Positions 15,849 to 24,708 of a stretch of 35,424 nt of DNA are shown here, one piece after another. A program made the translations under genes and the position numbers. The stretch is from NCBI RefSeq assembly GCF_018614955.1, contig NZ_JAGGNV010000037.1, forward strand, positions 1-35,424, read 5' to 3'. How positions within the stretch are numbered: the first letter of the stretch is position 1; the number at the start of each line of letters is the position of its first letter. The DNA is from Variovorax paradoxus (GTDB lineage Bacteria > Pseudomonadota > Gammaproteobacteria > Burkholderiales > Burkholderiaceae_C). The notes beneath the pieces were generated by a model that was given only the letters and a program-made list of their open reading frames with translations, was not told the DNA's origin and did no database searches.

Positions 15849-17255
15849 TCACATGCGCAGCATCTTGCCAGGGTTCATGATTCCCAACGGGTCAAGTGCA
15901 CGTTTGATGTCGCGCATCAGGTCAATAGCCTCACCGTGCTCGACTTCGATCTGGCCTATGCGGTGCAGCCCGACGCCGTGCTCACCGGTGCAAGTGCCGC
16001 CCATCCGAATCGCGCGCAGCGCGACACGCTCGGCCAGCGCCTCGGCCTTGCCACGCGCCGTTCGATCGGCGTCGTTGTAGATGATCCCGAGGTGGAAATT
16101 GCCGTCTCCCACGTGGCCGACGATCGGTGCGCAGAGCCCGCTTTCGCGGATGTCGGCTTCGGTCTCGGTGATGCACTCGACCAGTGCCGAGATCGGCACG
16201 CAGGCGTCGGTTCCCATCGAATTCCAGCCCGGATGCATCGCCAGGTTGGCGTGGTAGCAGGAGTGCCGCGCCTTCCACAGGCGCGAGCGTTCCTCGGGCC
16301 GGTGCGCGTAGCGGAACCCGCTTCCGCCGCTATCGCTGGCGAGTGACTGCACCGTCTCGACCTGCTCGGCCACGGCCCCTTCGCTGCCGTGGAATTCGAC
16401 GAACAGCGTGGGCCGTGCCTCGAACTCGTCGAGTCTCGAGTAGCGGATGCATGCGTCCATCTGCACGTCGTTGAGCAACTCGATCCGCGCTACCGGCACG
16501 CCCAGCTGCAGGGTGGCGATCACGGTGTCCATGGCTGCGCGCAGGCTATCGAACTGGCAAACCGCGGCGACCACGTGCTCGGGCTGGCCGAAGAGGCGCA
16601 GCTGGACCTCGGTGATGATGCCCAGCAGCCCTTCGCTGCCTACGTAGAGGCGTGTGAGATCGAAACCCGACGCCGACTTGCGCGCCCGCGTGCCGGTGCG
16701 GACGATGCGGCCGTCGGGGGTAACTACCGTGAGGCCCATGACGGTTTCGCGCATGGTGCCGTAGCGCACGGCCGCCGTGCCGGAGGCGCGCGTTGACGCC
16801 ATGCCGCCGAGTGAGGCGTTGGCGCCCGGGTCCACTGCGAAGAAAAGACCACTGGCGCGAAGGTGCTCGTTGAGCTGCTCGCGCGTCACGCCGGCCTGCA
16901 CGCGACAGTCCATCGAATCGGTGGAGACCTCCAGCACGCGCTCCATGCGCGAGAGGTTGATGCACACCCCGCCGTGAATCGCCGCCACGTGACCTTCCAT
17001 CGAAGTGCCGCTGCCGAACGCGATGATCGGCACCTCGGCACGGTGGCACAGCCGCGCGGCCGCGGCCACCTCCTCGTTGGTGAGAGGGAACAGCACGAGA
17101 TCGGGCAGCCCCGGATCCGGCAGGCCCTCGCCGTGGCTGTGATGCGCCCGCACCGCAGCCGAAGTGACGGCCCGGTCGCCGAAGATCGCCCGGAATTCAG
17201 GCAGCAGGGACTCGACCGCGCGCGCGGTCTCGCCGAGGGATTTGTGAAAGGCCAT
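15849..17255 (-). CDS. FAD-binding 2-hydroxyacid dehydrogenase (GlcD / D-lactate dehydrogenase family)
   Basis: A 468-residue flavoenzyme that oxidises 2-hydroxyacids such as D-lactate or glycolate to 2-oxoacids. The PCMH-type FAD domain (about 45-225) shows GSGTSMEGH (81-89), DPGANASLGGM (142-152), YGTMRETV and GSEGLLGI (207-213). The C-terminal cap domain has HVGDGNFH (381-388), GGTCTGEHGVG (419-429) and LDPLGIMNPGK (455-464), the metal- and substrate-binding motifs. The lone subunit resembles cytochrome-type D-lactate dehydrogenases more than the three-part GlcDEF; no GlcE or GlcF is nearby. It is the last gene of module 2 and starts 18 bp after livF. It likely makes or removes a 2-oxoacid handled by the aldolase-like enzyme at the head of the operon. 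Confidence 0.9.
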   Translation of the reverse strand: MAFHKSLGETARAVESLLPEFRAIFGDRAVTSAAVRAHHSHGEGLPDPGLPDLVLFPLTNEEVAAAARLCHRAEVPIIAFGSGTSMEGHVAAIHGGVCINLSRMERVLEVSTDSMDCRVQAGVTREQLNEHLRASGLFFAVDPGANASLGGMASTRASGTAAVRYGTMRETVMGLTVVTPDGRIVRTGTRARKSASGFDLTRLYVGSEGLLGIITEVQLRLFGQPEHVVAAVCQFDSLRAAMDTVIATLQLGVPVARIELLNDVQMDACIRYSRLDEFEARPTLFVEFHGSEGAVAEQVETVQSLASDSGGSGFRYAHRPEERSRLWKARHSCYHANLAMHPGWNSMGTDACVPISALVECITETEADIRESGLCAPIVGHVGDGNFHLGIIYNDADRTARGKAEALAERVALRAIRMGGTCTGEHGVGLHRIGQIEVEHGEAIDLMRDIKRALDPLGIMNPGKMLRM

Positions 17256-17273
17256 GGTGGACTTCGAGGTGGC

Positions 17274-18026
17274 TCAGGCGCCGAGGTAGGCGTCGCGCAC
17301 GTGGTCGTCGTGCAGCAGTTGGTGGGCCGGGCCCTCCAGGGCGATGCGCCCGCCCTCCAGCACGTAGCCGTGGTCGGCAACGCTCAGCGCGGCGAACGCG
17401 TTCTGCTCGACGATGACCACTGTGCGACCAGCGCGGGCAATGCGGCGGATGTCCAAGAACATCTCAGTGGTGAGCTTGGGCGACAGGCCCATTGAGGGTT
17501 CGTCGAGAAGCAGCACGCGCGGCCCGGCCATCAGGCCACGGGCGACGGCGAGCATCTGCTGCTCGCCTCCGGACAGCACGCCGCCCATCTCGCTGGATTT
17601 GCGTTTGAGCACAGGGAAGAGCTCGTACACCTCGTCCAGCGTCTCGCTCACGGCTGCCTTGTCGTGTCGGCGCACATAGGCGCCGACCTCCAGGTTCTCC
17701 TTGACACTGAGCGTCGAGAAGATGCGCCGACGCTGCGGCACGCAGGCGATGCCGGCCGCGACAATCTGCTCGATCGGGCGGTCGTGGATGCTCTGGCCAC
17801 AGAACTCGACGCTGCCGGCAGTCGGTTTCAGGCGCCCCACGATCAGATTGAGCGTGGTCGACTTGCCGGCGCCGTTCGCCCCGATCACGGCCACGATCTG
17901 TCCATGGTAGGCACGTATCGACAGATCGAACAGGATCTGCGCCTTCCCATAGAAGACGTCGACGTGCGAGAGCTGGAGCTCCGGGCGCTGGGCGACCAAG
18001 GAAGAAGGTAGATCCGCTTTCATCAT
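17274..18026 (-). CDS. livF: LIV-type ABC transporter ATP-binding protein LivF
   Basis: A 250-residue ATPase with a 16-residue N-terminal extension over the usual LivF. Walker A is GANGAGKS (49-56), the signature is LSGGEQQ (151-157), Walker B is VLLLDEPSMGLSP (171-183) and VIVEQN follows; it ends HDDHVRDAYLGA. The ATG at 18026 could instead be the second Met. It partners the ATPase half of the LivM-LivG fusion, since no separate LivG is encoded here. It lies 24 bp after the binding-protein gene. Confidence 0.92.
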   Translation of the reverse strand: MMKADLPSSLVAQRPELQLSHVDVFYGKAQILFDLSIRAYHGQIVAVIGANGAGKSTTLNLIVGRLKPTAGSVEFCGQSIHDRPIEQIVAAGIACVPQRRRIFSTLSVKENLEVGAYVRRHDKAAVSETLDEVYELFPVLKRKSSEMGGVLSGGEQQMLAVARGLMAGPRVLLLDEPSMGLSPKLTTEMFLDIRRIARAGRTVVIVEQNAFAALSVADHGYVLEGGRIALEGPAHQLLHDDHVRDAYLGA

Positions 18027-18050
18027 TGCTGTCCTCGCGCGGAGGCTGCC

Positions 18051-19181
18051 TTAGAACCTGACCGCCGAGCGCACGACCGGCTGGCCGCCCTTGATCTCGA
18101 CGATGTTCACCTGCTTGTTGCAGTCGCCCGCCTGGTCGCACTTGTAGTCGGCCAGCAGCCCGCTGTAACTCACGTTCGGGAATGCAGCGCGAATCTTCTC
18201 GACATCGGTCGACTTCGCCTCGTTGATCGCCTTGGCCGCGAGAATGGTGGCGTCGTAGTAGGTGGCCGACCACACGTCAGGCGCCATCTTGTATTTGGCC
18301 TCGTACTTCCTGACGAACGCCTGCACGGCCGGGTTGGGATCCGTGGGCACGAAGTACGAGGCGCTCATCGAACCCTCTGCCGCACTGCCCGCCAGCTTGA
18401 GAAAGGCCTCTTCCGAGAGCACCGCGCCGGCGAACTTGAAGGGCAGGCCGAACTGCTTGGCCTGGCGCAGGATCAGCGCCGCATCGGTGTCGTGCGCCCA
18501 CAGGATCACCAGTTCCGCGCCGGACTTCTGCAGCTTGGCGAGCTGGGCGGAGTAGTCCTTGTCGCTCGGGTTGTGACTTTCCACGGCCACGGGTTTCAGG
18601 CCCAGGGTGGCCATCTGCGCTACCACACGCGCCTGGCCCGACTTGCCGAAGTCGTCGTTGGCATAGAAGACGGCCGTTTTCTCGCCAGCCTTGAGCTCCT
18701 TCTGCGCGTACTCGATGAGTGCCTTGGCCTGCACGTCATCGTCCGAACGCGTGCGGATGACGTACTTGCAGCCACTGTGCGTGATCGCGACGGAGGTGCC
18801 GCCGGTGATGGACACCACCTTGCCATTGCAGTACGTCTTCTGCGTCGCCATCTGTGTGACCGAGTAGTGCGGTCCAATCATCACCGGCACCTTGCTCACC
18901 TGCATCAGCTTGTTGACGGCATTGATGGCGCCGTTCGGGTTGTCGCCCTGATCATCCTCGAACACGACCTCAAGCGGCTTGCCGAGCACACCGCCGGCGG
19001 CATTGATCTCGCTCACCGCAAGCTCCACGCCTTGTTTGAAATTGCGCCCCACCAGCGCCTTGGGGCCGGTCTGGGGCAGCGACACGCCGATCAGCGCGTC
19101 GGCCATGGCCGGCGTGGAAAGCAGCAATGCGGCGGCACCGAGCCAGCAGACGCGCGGGAGGGGGGTGGAATGTCTATTCAT
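18051..19181 (-). CDS. LIV-type ABC transporter periplasmic substrate-binding protein
   Basis: A 376-residue periplasmic binding protein. The signal peptide is residues 1-27 (ending STPAMA, cleavage before DALIG). ALIGVSLPQTGPKALVG opens the fold and INAAGGVLGKPLEVVFEDD is the family's second hallmark. GGTSVAITHSGCKYVIRT is in the ligand cleft; Cys pairs (near 121/142 and at the C-terminus in DYKCDQAGDCNK) may form disulfides. The ATG at 19181 has GGAG 9 nt upstream; the frame runs further up without a signal peptide. It determines the specificity of the module 2 importer. It differs strongly from the module 1 binding protein, so the two importers probably take different ligands. Confidence 0.92.
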   Translation of the reverse strand: MNRHSTPLPRVCWLGAAALLLSTPAMADALIGVSLPQTGPKALVGRNFKQGVELAVSEINAAGGVLGKPLEVVFEDDQGDNPNGAINAVNKLMQVSKVPVMIGPHYSVTQMATQKTYCNGKVVSITGGTSVAITHSGCKYVIRTRSDDDVQAKALIEYAQKELKAGEKTAVFYANDDFGKSGQARVVAQMATLGLKPVAVESHNPSDKDYSAQLAKLQKSGAELVILWAHDTDAALILRQAKQFGLPFKFAGAVLSEEAFLKLAGSAAEGSMSASYFVPTDPNPAVQAFVRKYEAKYKMAPDVWSATYYDATILAAKAINEAKSTDVEKIRAAFPNVSYSGLLADYKCDQAGDCNKQVNIVEIKGGQPVVRSAVRF

Positions 19182-19250
19182 GGCTTGTGTCTCCAGGTGA
19201 TGTCTTGACGAAAACGAAGGGGAACGAACGGAAAAAGAGGGCAAAAAACC

Positions 19251-21074
19251 TCACGCCGCGGCCGGCTCGCGCGCCAGCTCCGGAGCCGCTTCCTCGGGAA
19301 TGCGCTCGCCCAGGTAGGCCTCGATCACCGCCGGGGAATTCATGACCTCCATGGGCCTCCCGTCTGCGATCTTGTTGCCCAGGTTGAGCACGACGACACG
19401 GTCGCACATGTTCATCACCAGCTTGATGCGGTGCTCGACCACCAGGATCGACATGCCCTGCGACCGCAGGTGCTGTAGGATCTGCGCGAGTTCCAGGATC
19501 AGGCCGCCGCGCAGGCCGGCGGCAGGTTCGTCGAGCAGCAGCAGCCGCGGCTTGTTCACGATGGCACGCGCCATTTCGACCAGCCGGCTCTGGCCGAAGG
19601 AAAGGTCGCCGCCGCGGCGGTAGGCCAGATGCGCGACGCCCATGCTGGCGAGCGCTTCCAGTGCGGCCGCGCGGCTGTGCGCCTCGCGCGCGCCCACCTG
19701 GTCGAGCGGCGCACGGTAGGCCACCATGACGTTCTCCAGCACCGTCATCGATTCCCACAACCGCACGTTCTGGAAGATGCGCGCCACGCCCCGGCCATGG
19801 ATGGTCCACGGCGCCAGGTTGTCGATGCGGTCGCTGCCCAGTTCGATCGAACCCTCGACGCCCACCGTGCCCGAGCACGCGTTGATCATGGTCGACTTGC
19901 CCGAGCCGTTGGGACCGATGAGCCCGAGGATCTCGCCGCGGCGCACGTCGAAGCTGACGCCATTGAGTGCCTTCACCCCGCCGAAGCTGCGCGAGACGCC
20001 GCGCACCTTGAGCAAGGCCTCGCCGCCGACCGCCGCCGGCGCGCGGCCGGCCAACGCCGAGGCCGCGGCGCCTGCTGCAACGCTGAGGTTGAGCGGCGCC
20101 GCAGGCGCCTCGCCTACGGCCTCGCGCTTGCCGGTCAGAAACGATCCCAGCAGCCAGTCGCCCACGACGCCCAGGCCACGCGGCGCCACCAGCAGGATCA
20201 CCACGACGCCGATGCCGAAGGCGGCGAGGTAGTAGGTTTGCAGCCCGCGCAATGCCTCGGGCAGGACCGTGATGACGACCGCGCCGAGAAAGGTGCCAGC
20301 GATCGAGCCCAACCCGCCGAGCACCACCATCAGCATCATCTTGATGCTCTCGAAGACCGTGAAGTTGGTCGGCGCCGCAAAGCCCACGAGCAGGACGTAC
20401 ATGCCGCCGGCCAGCGCCGCCCAGGCGCTGCACACCACGAAGGCGATGGTCTTCATGCGACGCGAATCGACGCCCATGGCCTCGGCGGCGATCTCGTCGT
20501 CGCGCACGGCCCGCATGCTGCGTCCAGTGCGCGTCCGGTGGAAGAACACCGTGGCGGCGTAGGCCGCGAAGCACAACGCCAGCAGCGGGAAGTAGAGCTG
20601 CTTGTCGATGTTGTCGCCCAGGGAAGGGATGTTCAGCGTCGGGATGTCGCGCATCCCCATCGGCCCGCCGGTCAGCCACTCCTCGTTGAGTGCCACCATG
20701 CGGAAGATCTCGTTGAGGGCCAGCGTGACGATGGCCAGGTAGTGGCCCTTGATGCGCGTGCTGACCGCGCCCAGTAGCACGCCCACGGCGGCCGTGAGCA
20801 GCATCGCCGCCAGGAGGGCGATGTACCACGGCAGTGATAGCCGCATCATGAACAGCGCCGTCGCGTAGGCGCCGAAACCCACCAGAGCGGCCTGGCCGAG
20901 CACGATCTGCCCGGTGATGCCGGTCGCCACCTGCAGGCCCAGCGCGGCGATCGCGAAGATCCACGCCAGGTTGAGCACGTGCAGGTAGTAGCTGTTGAGG
21001 TCCAGCGCGATCGGCATCGCGAGCACCACGAGCACGGCAATCCACGCCGCGGGGCGCATCCAGGTCTTGGTCAT
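19251..21074 (-). CDS. LivM-LivG fusion: ABC permease joined to ATPase
   Basis: A single 607-residue chain. The N-terminal permease (1-315) has LivM features: GITGQIVLGQAALVGFGAY (52-70), coupling loop MRAVRDDEIAAEAMGVD (187-203) and GGLGSIAG (253-260). An Ala/Pro/Gly-rich linker (316-350) leads to a LivG-type ATPase (352-607). The ATPase has Walker A GPNGSGKS (387-394), signature LSFGQSR (491-497), Walker B LLLLDEPAAGL (511-521) and H-loop VVEH (545-548). The fusion locks one NBD to one permease. LivH and LivF are separate genes on either side, so the importer is complete. There is no internal stop, and the ATG at 21074 follows livH by 9 bp. Confidence 0.92.
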   Translation of the reverse strand: MTKTWMRPAAWIAVLVVLAMPIALDLNSYYLHVLNLAWIFAIAALGLQVATGITGQIVLGQAALVGFGAYATALFMMRLSLPWYIALLAAMLLTAAVGVLLGAVSTRIKGHYLAIVTLALNEIFRMVALNEEWLTGGPMGMRDIPTLNIPSLGDNIDKQLYFPLLALCFAAYAATVFFHRTRTGRSMRAVRDDEIAAEAMGVDSRRMKTIAFVVCSAWAALAGGMYVLLVGFAAPTNFTVFESIKMMLMVVLGGLGSIAGTFLGAVVITVLPEALRGLQTYYLAAFGIGVVVILLVAPRGLGVVGDWLLGSFLTGKREAVGEAPAAPLNLSVAAGAAASALAGRAPAAVGGEALLKVRGVSRSFGGVKALNGVSFDVRRGEILGLIGPNGSGKSTMINACSGTVGVEGSIELGSDRIDNLAPWTIHGRGVARIFQNVRLWESMTVLENVMVAYRAPLDQVGAREAHSRAAALEALASMGVAHLAYRRGGDLSFGQSRLVEMARAIVNKPRLLLLDEPAAGLRGGLILELAQILQHLRSQGMSILVVEHRIKLVMNMCDRVVVLNLGNKIADGRPMEVMNSPAVIEAYLGERIPEEAAPELAREPAAA

Positions 21075-21083
21075 GGCAGCTCC

Positions 21084-21956
21084 TCAGGCGCGGTCGGCAT
21101 TGCGCTCGGGCAGCAGCCCCTGCGGGCGCACGAGCAGGAACACGAGCAGCACGCCGAAGGCGATTGCGTCCTTGTAGGTCGAAGAGATCGTGAAGGCGCC
21201 GACGTTCTCGATCACGCCCAGAAGCACGCCGCCGAGAATTGCGCCGGGTACGCTGCCGAAGCCGCCGATGATCATCGCAACGAATCCCTTGAGACCCACC
21301 AGCGTTCCCATCTCGGTCGTCACATAGAAGAGCGGCGCGAGCAGGATGCCGGCCAGCGCGGCCAGCACCGAGGCAAAGGCGAAGGTACCGGCAAGCACGC
21401 GGTTCACCGGAATCCCCATGAGCAGCGCCGTCTCCCGGTCCAGCGCGGTGGCGCGCATCACCTTTCCGATGGTGGTGTAGCGCAGGACCAGGTACTGGAG
21501 CGCCATCACGACGACGACGACGGCCATGATCACGAGCTGCTGCACCGGAACGCGCAGTCCACCCACCGTTACCACGCCGTCGCCAAACGGGCTGGCATAC
21601 AACAGCGGCTCGGGCCCGTAGATGACGCGAGCCATCTCCTTGAGGAAGATGCCGAAGCCCACGGTGGCGATGATGGCGACGAGCGCCTTCTGCCGCTGCA
21701 GGCGCGCGAACACCAGGCGCGAGAACACCGCGCCGAGCACGGCCATCACCACCGCGGTCAGGATGGCCGCGAGCCAAAAAGGCAGGTGCAGGCTGGTCGT
21801 GAAGGTGGCGACGAAGACGAAGGCCGAGAAGGTCAGGAACTCGCCGGCCGCGAAGTTGACGATCGCCATGGTGTTCCAGACGTAGGCATAGCCGAGCGCG
21901 ATCAGGGCGTAGATGCAGCCCATCGCGAGGCCGCTGACGATCACTTGTCCGAGCAT
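21084..21956 (-). CDS. livH: LIV-type ABC transporter permease LivH
   Basis: A 290-residue permease. VSGLAMGCIYALIALGYAY and NFAAGEFLTFSAFVFVA are the LivH hallmark helices. TIGKVMRATALDRETALLMGI is the cytoplasmic coupling loop, GGFGSVPGAILGGVLLG the conserved C-terminal segment, and RPQGLLPERNADRA the end. The ATG at 21956 (MLGQVIV) has GGAG upstream; the longer frame has no membrane character. It lies between dhaL (47 bp) and the fused permease-ATPase (9 bp), so kinase and importer genes are co-transcribed. Confidence 0.92.
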   Translation of the reverse strand: MLGQVIVSGLAMGCIYALIALGYAYVWNTMAIVNFAAGEFLTFSAFVFVATFTTSLHLPFWLAAILTAVVMAVLGAVFSRLVFARLQRQKALVAIIATVGFGIFLKEMARVIYGPEPLLYASPFGDGVVTVGGLRVPVQQLVIMAVVVVVMALQYLVLRYTTIGKVMRATALDRETALLMGIPVNRVLAGTFAFASVLAALAGILLAPLFYVTTEMGTLVGLKGFVAMIIGGFGSVPGAILGGVLLGVIENVGAFTISSTYKDAIAFGVLLVFLLVRPQGLLPERNADRA

Positions 21957-22002
21957 GTTTGGGGTCTCCGGGAAAGAATGCGCACGCGGTGCGGGCCGAG
22001 TG

Positions 22003-22599
22003 TCAAAGGGCGTCGACCATGCGCAGCAGCGCCACCATGCCGGGGTCCTCCATGCCGATGGTCTTGCCGGCGAACATGCGGGCGCGGCCAATGCGGTTGG
22101 GCTTGTGGCGGAAGGCGTCGAGCGCGGAACGCGCCGCGACGCTGGCCACACGGCGCGCGTCCGCGCTTTCGGGTGATGCGGCCAGCGCCACGTGGATGGC
22201 CTGCAGGCCATCGAGCACGGTCTTGTCGCCCAAGCTCGCACCACCGCGTGCCGACAGCGTGCTGACCACCTCTGCCAGTAGCGCCGCGAGCGCCGGATGG
22301 TCGAGCGAAGCCACGCCCGCGCAGCGCTTCGCGCTTGTCATGAGCGCGACGGTCAGCAGCGTGCCGAAGCTCGATCCCGAAGCCTTGGCCGATGCCTGCG
22401 CGCAGCGCTTGAAGATGCCTTCCAGCGTGTCCGGCATTTCGGGCAGCGCCTGTTCCACCAGCGTGGCGCACTTGTCGAGCGTCGCGCCGAGGTCGGCGTC
22501 GCCGAGGCGGCCGTCGAGCGCATTCAGTTCGGGCGCCGCGGCATGCACGCCCGCGCACCAGCGGGGCAAGGCAGCCGCGAGGGTGGCAGCGTCCAGCAT
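22003..22599 (-). CDS. Dihydroxyacetone kinase-like subunit DhaL
   Basis: A 198-residue DhaL-type ATP/ADP-binding subunit. The nucleotide-metal motif LDGRLGDADLG (28-38) keeps the three aspartates (29, 34, 36). The residue after the last Asp, His in canonical DhaL, is Leu37 here. GSSFGTLL (75-82), GDKTVLDGL and GKTIGMEDPG are also typical. The ATG at 22599 overlaps the dhaK stop by 1 nt (TGATG). The partner DhaK binds the substrate. No DhaM phosphocarrier gene is present, so either ATP is the phosphate donor or DhaM lies elsewhere. The substrate may be dihydroxyacetone, erythrulose or another short ketose. Confidence 0.88.
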   Translation of the reverse strand: MLDAATLAAALPRWCAGVHAAAPELNALDGRLGDADLGATLDKCATLVEQALPEMPDTLEGIFKRCAQASAKASGSSFGTLLTVALMTSAKRCAGVASLDHPALAALLAEVVSTLSARGGASLGDKTVLDGLQAIHVALAASPESADARRVASVAARSALDAFRHKPNRIGRARMFAGKTIGMEDPGMVALLRMVDAL

Positions 22600-23597
22600 C
22601 AGCGCACGCTCCAGAAAGGGCAGTCCGCCGGGGCGGCCAGCAAGGCTTCAAGTTCCGCGTCGAGCTTCATCACGCTGAGCGACGCGCCGGCCATTTCCAT
22701 CGAGGTGGCGTAGCGCCCCACCAACGGGCGCACGATCGATACGCCGCGGCCTGCCAGCACGGCCGCCACGCGGCGGTACAGGATGTAGAGCTCCTCGGCC
22801 GGCGTGGCTCCGAGGCTGTTGACCAGCACGGCGACACGGTCGCCTCGCGCCAGCGCGAGTTCTGGCGTGACGTGTTCGAGCATCTCGTCGGCGAGCGCGT
22901 CGGCCGACTTGAGCGGTCCGCGCCAGATGCCGGGCTCGCCATGGATGCCCATGCCGAATTCGACCTCTTGGTCACCGATGGCGAAGGAGGCCTTGCCGGA
23001 CTCGGGCACCACGCAGGGGCTGAGTGCAACGCCGATCGACCGGCATGCGTCGTTGGCCTTTCGTGCGAGCGCCGCCACGGACTCCAGGTTCGCGCCGCCG
23101 GCCGCCTTGGCGCCCGCAACCTTGTAGACGAGCACGAGGCCGGCTACGCCGCGACGTTTCTCGTGCTGTGCTGCGGGTGCACTCGCCACGTCGTCGGCGA
23201 CGCGGACCGACACCACCGGCATGCCCTCGAGTTCGAGCATCTCGGCCGCCATGTCGAAGTTCATGCGGTCGCCGCCGTAGTTGCCGTAGAGCTGCAGCAC
23301 TCCCGCGCCGCCATCGGCCGCGCGCATCGCCTCGATGCAGTCGTCCATGCGCGGGCCTGCGAACACGTTGCCCACGGCGCAGCTGTCGACCAGGCCTTCG
23401 CCAACATAGCCGAGGAAGACAGGCAGGTGGCCCGAGCCGCCGCCGGTGACGATGCCCACCTTGCCGGGCACGGCGCCGATGGTGCGCACCACCACGCGGC
23501 CGTCCTCCCCGCGGCGTTGCAGTTCGGGGTGGGCCAAGCACAGGCCGTCGAGCATTTCGTCGACGTAGGCGTTGGGGTCGTTGAGGATTTTCTTCAC
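22599..23597 (-). CDS. Dihydroxyacetone kinase-like subunit DhaK
   Basis: A 332-residue DhaK subunit, which binds the ketose covalently. GGGSGH (52-57) carries the general-base His57, and GNYGGDRMNFDMA (105-117) is the substrate loop. MGIHGEPG (216-223) carries His219, which forms the hemiaminal with the carbonyl. The start is a GTG at 23597 without a clear Shine-Dalgarno; MKKILNDPN is the family's normal N-terminus, which supports it. A 96-bp GC-rich gap separates it from the upstream Bug gene. It works with DhaL to phosphorylate a triose or tetrose ketone, feeding glycolysis. Confidence 0.9.
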   Translation of the reverse strand: MKKILNDPNAYVDEMLDGLCLAHPELQRRGEDGRVVVRTIGAVPGKVGIVTGGGSGHLPVFLGYVGEGLVDSCAVGNVFAGPRMDDCIEAMRAADGGAGVLQLYGNYGGDRMNFDMAAEMLELEGMPVVSVRVADDVASAPAAQHEKRRGVAGLVLVYKVAGAKAAGGANLESVAALARKANDACRSIGVALSPCVVPESGKASFAIGDQEVEFGMGIHGEPGIWRGPLKSADALADEMLEHVTPELALARGDRVAVLVNSLGATPAEELYILYRRVAAVLAGRGVSIVRPLVGRYATSMEMAGASLSVMKLDAELEALLAAPADCPFWSVR

Positions 23598-23693
23598 GTT
23601 GGTATTCGTCTGTTCGGGGCGCTTCGCGCGCCGTTGCGGACACGGCAGCGCCAGCGCCGGCTCGCGCTCGGGCGCCTGCGCGGGTGAAGCTGC

Positions 23694-24674
23694 TCAGTCG
23701 GCCTTGAGGCGGCCGTCCTTGGTGGCCTGCGTGGCCAGCGCGTACTCGGTGTCGAGGATCCGGGCGAATTCCTGCGGTGTGCTGGAAAAGGCGACGCTGC
23801 CGAGTTCACGGGCGCTGCTCACTGTCTGGGGATCCTTGACCGCCTGTGCGAGCGCAGCGGCCAGCTTGTCCTGCACGTCCTTGGGCGTACCGCTGGGCGC
23901 GAGGACCCCGACGTACGTCGTGCCGTCGATCTCGCCGAAGCCGAGCTCCGCGACGGTCTGCACGCCGGGAAGCGACGGGTCTTGCACGGGACCCAGTACC
24001 GCGAGCGGCTGGAGCGTGCCACCCTTGATGTGCTGCAGCGAACTGGTGACCTGATCGAAATGCACGTCGACCTGGCCACCGATCAGATCGACCAGCGCGG
24101 GACCCGAGCCCTTGTAGCTGACGACCGTGAACTTGGTCTTGAGCAAGGACTCGAGTTGCAGCAGCGCCAGGTGGTTGGGCGTGCCCGGTCCGGAGTGCGC
24201 AGCGGTCAGCTTGCCCTCGCCGGAACGGGCGTAGGCCGCGAGTTCCTTGAAGTTCTTGAAGCGGGTCTCGTTCTTGCGCGCGAGCAGCACCATCGAGCTC
24301 TTGTTCACCAGACCGATTGGCGCGAAGTTCGAACGGCTGTAGCTGGTCTTGACCATTTCCGGGACCGTGACCACCACGCCAGCACCACAAAGCAGCAAGG
24401 TGTAGCCGTCCGGCGCGGCGCGGGCGACCTGCATGGCGCCGATCGAGCCGCCGGCGCCCGCGCGGTTGTCGACCACCACTGACTGGCCTACCACCTTTCC
24501 CAGCGCCACAGCCACGGTGCGCGCGACGATGTCGGTGTTGCCGCCGGGTGCGAAGGGCACCACGAGCGTCACCGGCTTGTTCGGAAAGCCTTGCGCCCAG
24601 GCCGGCATGCCGAGCATGCTGCTCGTAGCGGCGACCGCGCCGAAATTGAGAATCTGCCGACGTTTGATGTTCAT
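23694..24674 (-). CDS. Tripartite tricarboxylate (Bug/TctC) periplasmic binding protein
   Basis: A 326-residue Bug-family solute-binding protein. The N-terminal signal (1-27, MNIKRRQILNFGAVAATSSM, then LGMPAWA) has a twin-arginine-like RRQIL, so Tat export is possible. FPNKPVTLVVPFAPGGNTDIVAR (29-51) and AAPDGYTLLL are the family hallmarks. The ATG at 24674 has AGGTGA 6 nt upstream. No TctA/TctB membrane genes are nearby, as usual for orphan Bug proteins in Burkholderiales, so it may act in sensing or share a distant transporter. Its place in an operon that already has a full LIV importer is notable. Confidence 0.9.
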   Translation of the reverse strand: MNIKRRQILNFGAVAATSSMLGMPAWAQGFPNKPVTLVVPFAPGGNTDIVARTVAVALGKVVGQSVVVDNRAGAGGSIGAMQVARAAPDGYTLLLCGAGVVVTVPEMVKTSYSRSNFAPIGLVNKSSMVLLARKNETRFKNFKELAAYARSGEGKLTAAHSGPGTPNHLALLQLESLLKTKFTVVSYKGSGPALVDLIGGQVDVHFDQVTSSLQHIKGGTLQPLAVLGPVQDPSLPGVQTVAELGFGEIDGTTYVGVLAPSGTPKDVQDKLAAALAQAVKDPQTVSSARELGSVAFSSTPQEFARILDTEYALATQATKDGRLKAD

Positions 24675-24708
24675 TTGGTTCACCTGTCTCCGAGCGGATG
24701 TGACGCGC

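Noticed and set aside
19182..19250. T-rich stretch with a GAGG/CCTC stem between the fused transporter gene and the binding-protein gene
   Set aside because: A 4-bp stem is too weak to call an attenuator.
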